From an uncultured bacterium (GTDB lineage: Bacteria; Actinomycetota; Coriobacteriia; Coriobacteriales; Atopobiaceae): a stretch of 8,662 nt of DNA. The stretch lies in assembly GCA_905215465.1 (NCBI GenBank), contig CAJMPT010000058.1, forward strand, positions 1 to 8,662. The letters are read 5' to 3'. Positions 5,582 to 8,662 of the stretch are shown here, piece after piece. Both the position numbers and the translations under genes were made by a program. Numbering within the stretch: position 1 is the first letter of the stretch; every line of letters begins with the position of its first letter. The notes beneath the pieces are model-generated. The model did no database searches and was not told where the DNA came from. It saw only the letters and a program-made list of their open reading frames with translations.

Positions 5582-7345
5582 CTACTCCCCGCCTTCCGCG
5601 CGCTCCGCATAGGCGAAGTCGCGCCTCAAGAACGAAACGGTCTCCTCGTAGCTGCGCGGAAGGCGCGTCTGCGAGCGCTCCGCGTCGTGCATGACCGAGA
5701 AGAGGTAGTTGAACATGCTGCTCTTGTCCGCAAGCCTCTGGCTGGCCAGCGTGATGACGATGAGTCCGATGGACTCGCTGCCGTCGCGCAGGGGCGCGTC
5801 CGGTCGGATGGCAAGCAGGCGGAAGGTCGCCGAGATCACGGGCGTGATTGAGTGCGGGAAGGCGACGCCGTTGAGTTGCAGGCGCTCGCCCTGGTTCTCG
5901 CGGTCAAGGATCAGGGCCGTCTCGTCGGAGGAGATTGCGCCGCGGCCCTGGAGCGCCTCGAGCGCGCGGCCGAGCTCCGTCAGGTAGTCATCGCTCTGAA
6001 CGTGCAGCTCGAGGTAGCTGTCCTCGGGCAGGAGGCTCTGGATGTCACGCTCGTAGAGCACCCGCAGCGCCAGCTGGCGTATGCGGTCCACCTCGGCTGC
6101 CGTGAGCACCCCCGAGAAGGAGAGGTCCCAGCTGCGGCCGGCGTTGAGCCTCGAGGCCGCAAGGGAGTCCCCGACCACGAGGTCATAGGCAGCCTGCTCA
6201 AGAAGCCTTCCCGCCTGGGCCTCGTCATCGGCGAGCTTGATCTCAACGCCGTCGACGCCACGCTCTATCAGGGTCTTGTTGATTGTTGCCACCGAGGGGC
6301 GGCTGCAGATCAGAAGGATGCGCACGGGCCGCTGCGAGTAGTGCTCCAGGGAGGCCAGGACGTAGAGCGAGAGGAAGTCCGGCTCCACAAAGAGATGCTC
6401 GTCAAGCTTCCTGAAGCTCTCCGAGAGGTCGCTGCCAAAGTCGAACTCAAACGGGTGCTCCATGCGCATGGAGCGCATCTGCTCCTGGATCTCCGCGGAC
6501 ATGAGCGTGGGAAACAGAGCGCAGCGCAGCACGTGGTCAAAGATGAGGCTGCCGATGTCCTCCCTGGTGGGCCTGATGCCGTGGGAGGCCAGCACCTCGC
6601 CGATCTTTTCGAGGATGCTGGCGCGGTGCGTGATCAGACGGTAGAGCAGGCGCTGCTTTCGCTCCTGGAACAGCGAGGCGGCGCGCACGCGGGCGTCCGC
6701 CATCCCCGTGGAGTCCGGCACGATCCACTCGCTGCAGTACGCCGCGGCCAGGACCTGGATCTTGAGCTGCCCCGGCGAGAGGTAGGGCTCCATGAGCACG
6801 CGGTACTCGTCACCCTTCTCGCCGATCATGCGTATCAGGGAGTCCACGCCGCACGAGCTCTCCAGCTCTGCCAGCACGCCCGGGTTGTCCAGGGCCAGCG
6901 CGGCCAGAAGGTCGGCCGGCTCCATGCCCTCGAAGCGGGCGTCGATCCCATAGCCGACGCGGGCCTCGAGGCTCACGATGCCCTGCAGGCGCTCGTTTGC
7001 CTCGGCCATGGCGGCACGGACGGCCCTCGCGGAGAGGTAGGTCTCCTCGGCGACCTGGGCGATCGCCATGCCGGGGCACCTCAGCACGCACAGCAGAACC
7101 CGAACCTCGTCCGAGAGGTCCTGCGAGAGAATGGAGGCGAGCGTCTCCCCCGACGTCACCACCAGGTGGTAGTTGGGGTCGCTCGCGATGCTTCCCGCCC
7201 CCATGGACTCGAGCCACGCGCTGACGCTGGCCACCTCGCGGATGACCGTGCGGCGAGAGACCCCGAGCGCCTGGGCGAGCTCGGAGCCGGAGCGCGGACC
7301 CTGGTCAAGGGTCTTGAGGAGCTGTCTCTGCCTTTTGCTTAGCAT
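5582..7345 (-). CDS. PTS-domain transcriptional regulator (HTH-PRD-EIIB-EIIA, MtlR/LicR type)
   Basis: This 587-residue regulator combines DNA-binding and phosphotransferase-system domains. Domains in order are: an HTH_11-like helix-turn-helix at 1-50 (SELAQALGVSRRTVIREVASV); a second helical DNA-binding unit at about 85-135 (IAQVAEETYLSARAVRAAMAEANERL); one PRD-like helical domain at about 225-336 with candidate phospho-histidines His240 and His335; an EIIB-like domain at about 341-400 (VRILLICSRPSVATINKTL, Cys347 at the phospho-cysteine position); and an EIIA domain of the fructose/mannitol type at about 443-587 with His498 in VAFPHSI. In this family, phosphorylation of these sites reports PTS activity and sets activator strength. 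The ATG overlaps the last 7 nt of the C-S lyase gene (ATGCTAA) and the gene runs straight into the dipeptidase, so it is co-transcribed with both. Odd points are that no PTS transporter gene is seen nearby, and that the neighbours act on amino acids rather than sugars. Assignment to MtlR, LicR or ManR is not possible. Confidence 0.88.
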   Translation of the reverse strand: MLSKRQRQLLKTLDQGPRSGSELAQALGVSRRTVIREVASVSAWLESMGAGSIASDPNYHLVVTSGETLASILSQDLSDEVRVLLCVLRCPGMAIAQVAEETYLSARAVRAAMAEANERLQGIVSLEARVGYGIDARFEGMEPADLLAALALDNPGVLAELESSCGVDSLIRMIGEKGDEYRVLMEPYLSPGQLKIQVLAAAYCSEWIVPDSTGMADARVRAASLFQERKQRLLYRLITHRASILEKIGEVLASHGIRPTREDIGSLIFDHVLRCALFPTLMSAEIQEQMRSMRMEHPFEFDFGSDLSESFRKLDEHLFVEPDFLSLYVLASLEHYSQRPVRILLICSRPSVATINKTLIERGVDGVEIKLADDEAQAGRLLEQAAYDLVVGDSLAASRLNAGRSWDLSFSGVLTAAEVDRIRQLALRVLYERDIQSLLPEDSYLELHVQSDDYLTELGRALEALQGRGAISSDETALILDRENQGERLQLNGVAFPHSITPVISATFRLLAIRPDAPLRDGSESIGLIVITLASQRLADKSSMFNYLFSVMHDAERSQTRLPRSYEETVSFLRRDFAYAERAEGGE

Positions 7346-8514
7346 GCCGTCTCAAGGCGGATGCCGCGAAGCATCCGCTCCATCCCCCTCCCCGCCTTCG
7401 ACCTGGGGCAGGCCAGGTTCATGCGCAGGTAGCCCGCGCCGCCGTACGTCTCACCCGACATGATGCCCACGTGGCCAACCTCCACGAGCCTACGCTGCAG
7501 CTCGGAGGCGTCCAGGCCAAGGCCCGAGGCGTCCATCCAGGCCAGGTAGGTGCCCTCGGGCACCTCAAAGCGTATCTCGGGGAGATTGTCATCGAGAAAC
7601 ACCTTGAGGGCCTCCATGTTGCCGCGGACGTAGGCAACCATCTCGCTGACGTAGTCGGAGCAGGAGCGGTACGCCTCCATCTGGGCAGTCATGCCCAGGA
7701 TGCTCACGCTGGAGAGGGCGTTCTTCTGCTTGAGCTCATAGAGGAAGCGCTCGCGCAGGTCGGCGTCGGGCACAAGGGCGTAGGAGCCGATGAGGCCGGG
7801 GGTGTTGAACGTCTTTGACGCCGAGCAGAGAAGGGCGACCCCCTCCGTCGTGACGTCAGTGACGGGCGTGTAGGGCACCTCTCCCAGGATGACGTCGCGG
7901 TGGATGTCGTCGGAGACCAGGAAGACCCCGTGGCTCTGGCAGAGCCCCACGATGCGGCAGAGCTCTTCTCTGCTGAAGACCTTGCCGGTGGGGTTGTGCG
8001 GGTTGGTGAGGAGCATGACCTTGGCGTCGTTGCGGGCAAGCGCCGCCTCGAGGGCCTCCCAGTCAAGGCCGTAGCCGTCCATCGCGCTTGCCTGGCTCAC
8101 GGGAACGAGGGTGCGTCCGTTGCCCTCGATGAGCCCATAGAACGCGTCGTACATGGGGCTCAGGGTGACCACGGCGTCTCCCGGCTCGCTCACCAAGCGG
8201 ATGACGGTCGCGGCCGAGAAGATGACGCTGGGGCTGTAGACGACCCAGTCCATGTCCACATGGGACACCCCATCGCGCCCGAACCACTGGGCAACGCTCT
8301 GCTTGTAGTCGGCGTGGTTCCAGCGCGTGTATCCAAAGATGGGGTGTTCCATACGGGCACGAAGCGCGTCCATGACCTCGTCGGGAACGGCGTAGTCGGT
8401 GTCGGAGATGGAGAAGGGCAGCACGTCCGAGCTGCCAAAGCGGTCGGCGGCATAGTCCCACTGCGTGCTGTAGGTGCCCATCCTGTCGATCACGCGGTCA
8501 AAGTCGTAGCGCAT
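7339..8514 (-). CDS. malY: MalY/PatB family PLP-dependent C-S beta-lyase
   Basis: This cytoplasmic PLP enzyme of 391 residues matches E. coli MalY (390) in length. The family cleaves the C-S bond of cystathionine, cysteine and S-substituted cysteines to pyruvate, ammonia and a thiol. Visible features are the N-terminal FDRVIDRMGTYSTQWD, SISDTDYAVP, FGYTRW (60-65), TNPHNPTGKV (170-179), Asp202 in SDDIHRD, the Schiff-base Lys234 in CSASKTFNTPGL, and YLRMNLACPR near the C-terminus with the carboxylate-binding Arg. SDD replaces the usual SDE of the family, a conservative change. The start at 8514 is supported by AAAGGAG 9 nt upstream. It is the first complete gene after a probable membrane protein gene, and its TAA stop overlaps the regulator's ATG. 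E. coli MalY also represses MalT, but nothing here suggests that side role. Family assignment is secure, while the natural substrate is unknown. Confidence 0.93.
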   Translation of the reverse strand: MRYDFDRVIDRMGTYSTQWDYAADRFGSSDVLPFSISDTDYAVPDEVMDALRARMEHPIFGYTRWNHADYKQSVAQWFGRDGVSHVDMDWVVYSPSVIFSAATVIRLVSEPGDAVVTLSPMYDAFYGLIEGNGRTLVPVSQASAMDGYGLDWEALEAALARNDAKVMLLTNPHNPTGKVFSREELCRIVGLCQSHGVFLVSDDIHRDVILGEVPYTPVTDVTTEGVALLCSASKTFNTPGLIGSYALVPDADLRERFLYELKQKNALSSVSILGMTAQMEAYRSCSDYVSEMVAYVRGNMEALKVFLDDNLPEIRFEVPEGTYLAWMDASGLGLDASELQRRLVEVGHVGIMSGETYGGAGYLRMNLACPRSKAGRGMERMLRGIRLETAC

Positions 8515-8538
8515 GCCTTCCGTCTCCTTTCATGGACG

Positions 8539-8573
8539 CCTCGTGGGACCGTCACGGCGACGGTCCCACGAGG
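8539..8573 (-). other. Perfect 15-bp intercistronic hairpin upstream of the C-S lyase
   Basis: Bases 8539-8553 (cctcgtgggaccgtc) pair perfectly with 8559-8573 around a 5-nt loop. It lies between the stop of the upstream gene (8595) and the ribosome site of the C-S lyase gene. No T-tract follows on the - strand (CGTCCATGAAAGG), so a simple Rho-independent terminator is unlikely. It could protect the upstream message from 3' decay, lower downstream expression, or act as a partial terminator. Confidence 0.6.
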
Positions 8574-8594
8574 TCATTCAGTCTAACGCGTCAA

Positions 8595-8662
8595 CTAGGC
8601 GTTCTTTGCGGCCTGCCTCTTCGTCCAAGCGGTCTTGAGGACGATGATGAGGGCGACGTTCA
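8595..8662 (-). CDS. C-terminus of a probable membrane protein (transporter?), cut by the window edge
   Basis: Only the last 21 complete codons are visible, ending NVALIIVLKTAWTKRQAAKNA before a TAG stop. A hydrophobic stretch (VALIIVL) followed by a short positively charged tail is typical of the cytoplasmic end of a multi-pass membrane protein, such as a permease. The fragment is too short to name a family. Its position 80 nt before the C-S lyase gene, on the same strand, would suit a transporter for that cluster's substrate, but this is inference. The reading frame is judged from the plausible protein end only. Confidence 0.5.
   Translation of the reverse strand, partial: NVALIIVLKTAWTKRQAAKNA

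Noticed and set aside
4121..7342. Very long open frames on the + strand (576 and 496 codons, same frame, separated by one stop) opposite the dipeptidase and regulator genes
   Set aside because: They are antisense shadows caused by high GC at third codon positions. Their translations are low-complexity (Gly, Ala, Arg, His, Val-rich) with no recognisable motif, whereas the - strand frames carry complete catalytic motifs.

Overview
The window is GC-rich DNA with tightly packed genes, probably from an actinobacterium of the class Coriobacteriia (Olsenella/Atopobium/Collinsella-like). The evidence is the GC-rich codon usage, the pdxS-pdxT pair, an acidic winged-helix protein with an RGG tail, and the PRD-type PTS regulator. 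The genus is an inference.

Left part (1-1209, + strand): the 3' two thirds of pdxS followed by pdxT, whose GTG start shares one base with the pdxS stop. Together they encode the glutamine-dependent PLP synthase. A perfect 20-bp-arm hairpin (1169-1209) separates pdxT from the next gene, which converges on it.

Middle part (1228-4174, - strand): two genes. The first in transcription order (4012-2516) encodes an XRE-like helix-turn-helix domain fused in frame to a complete AlaA-type alanine aminotransferase. Its upstream region holds an extended -10 promoter overlapped by an 18-bp perfect palindrome and further copies of the same half-site, which is an operator-like arrangement. The second (2244-1228) encodes an acidic N-terminus, a MarR-like winged helix and about 140 residues of RGG/FGGR repeats. 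Part of that tail is a 93-bp exact tandem duplication. A 271-bp spacer with several small hairpins lies between the two genes.

Right part (4175-8662, - strand): a compact cluster. In transcription order it holds the C-terminus of a probable membrane protein (cut by the window edge), a 15-bp perfect hairpin, a MalY/PatB-type C-S lyase, a PTS-domain (HTH-PRD-EIIB-EIIA) regulator overlapping it by 7 nt, and a PepV-like M20 dipeptidase starting 3 nt after the regulator stops. My reading is that the cluster imports a small peptide or amino-acid derivative, trims it with the dipeptidase and cleaves a C-S bond, under control of a phosphorylation-sensing regulator. The same enzyme pair is used for Cys-Gly-S-conjugates in skin staphylococci. 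This role is inferred from gene content and the substrate is not visible in the sequence.

There are no tRNA or rRNA genes, CRISPR arrays, IS elements or frameshifted genes that I can support. The most interesting signals are the HTH-aminotransferase fusion with its putative own operator and internal start, the C-S lyase/dipeptidase/PTS-regulator cluster, and the winged-helix-RGG protein.
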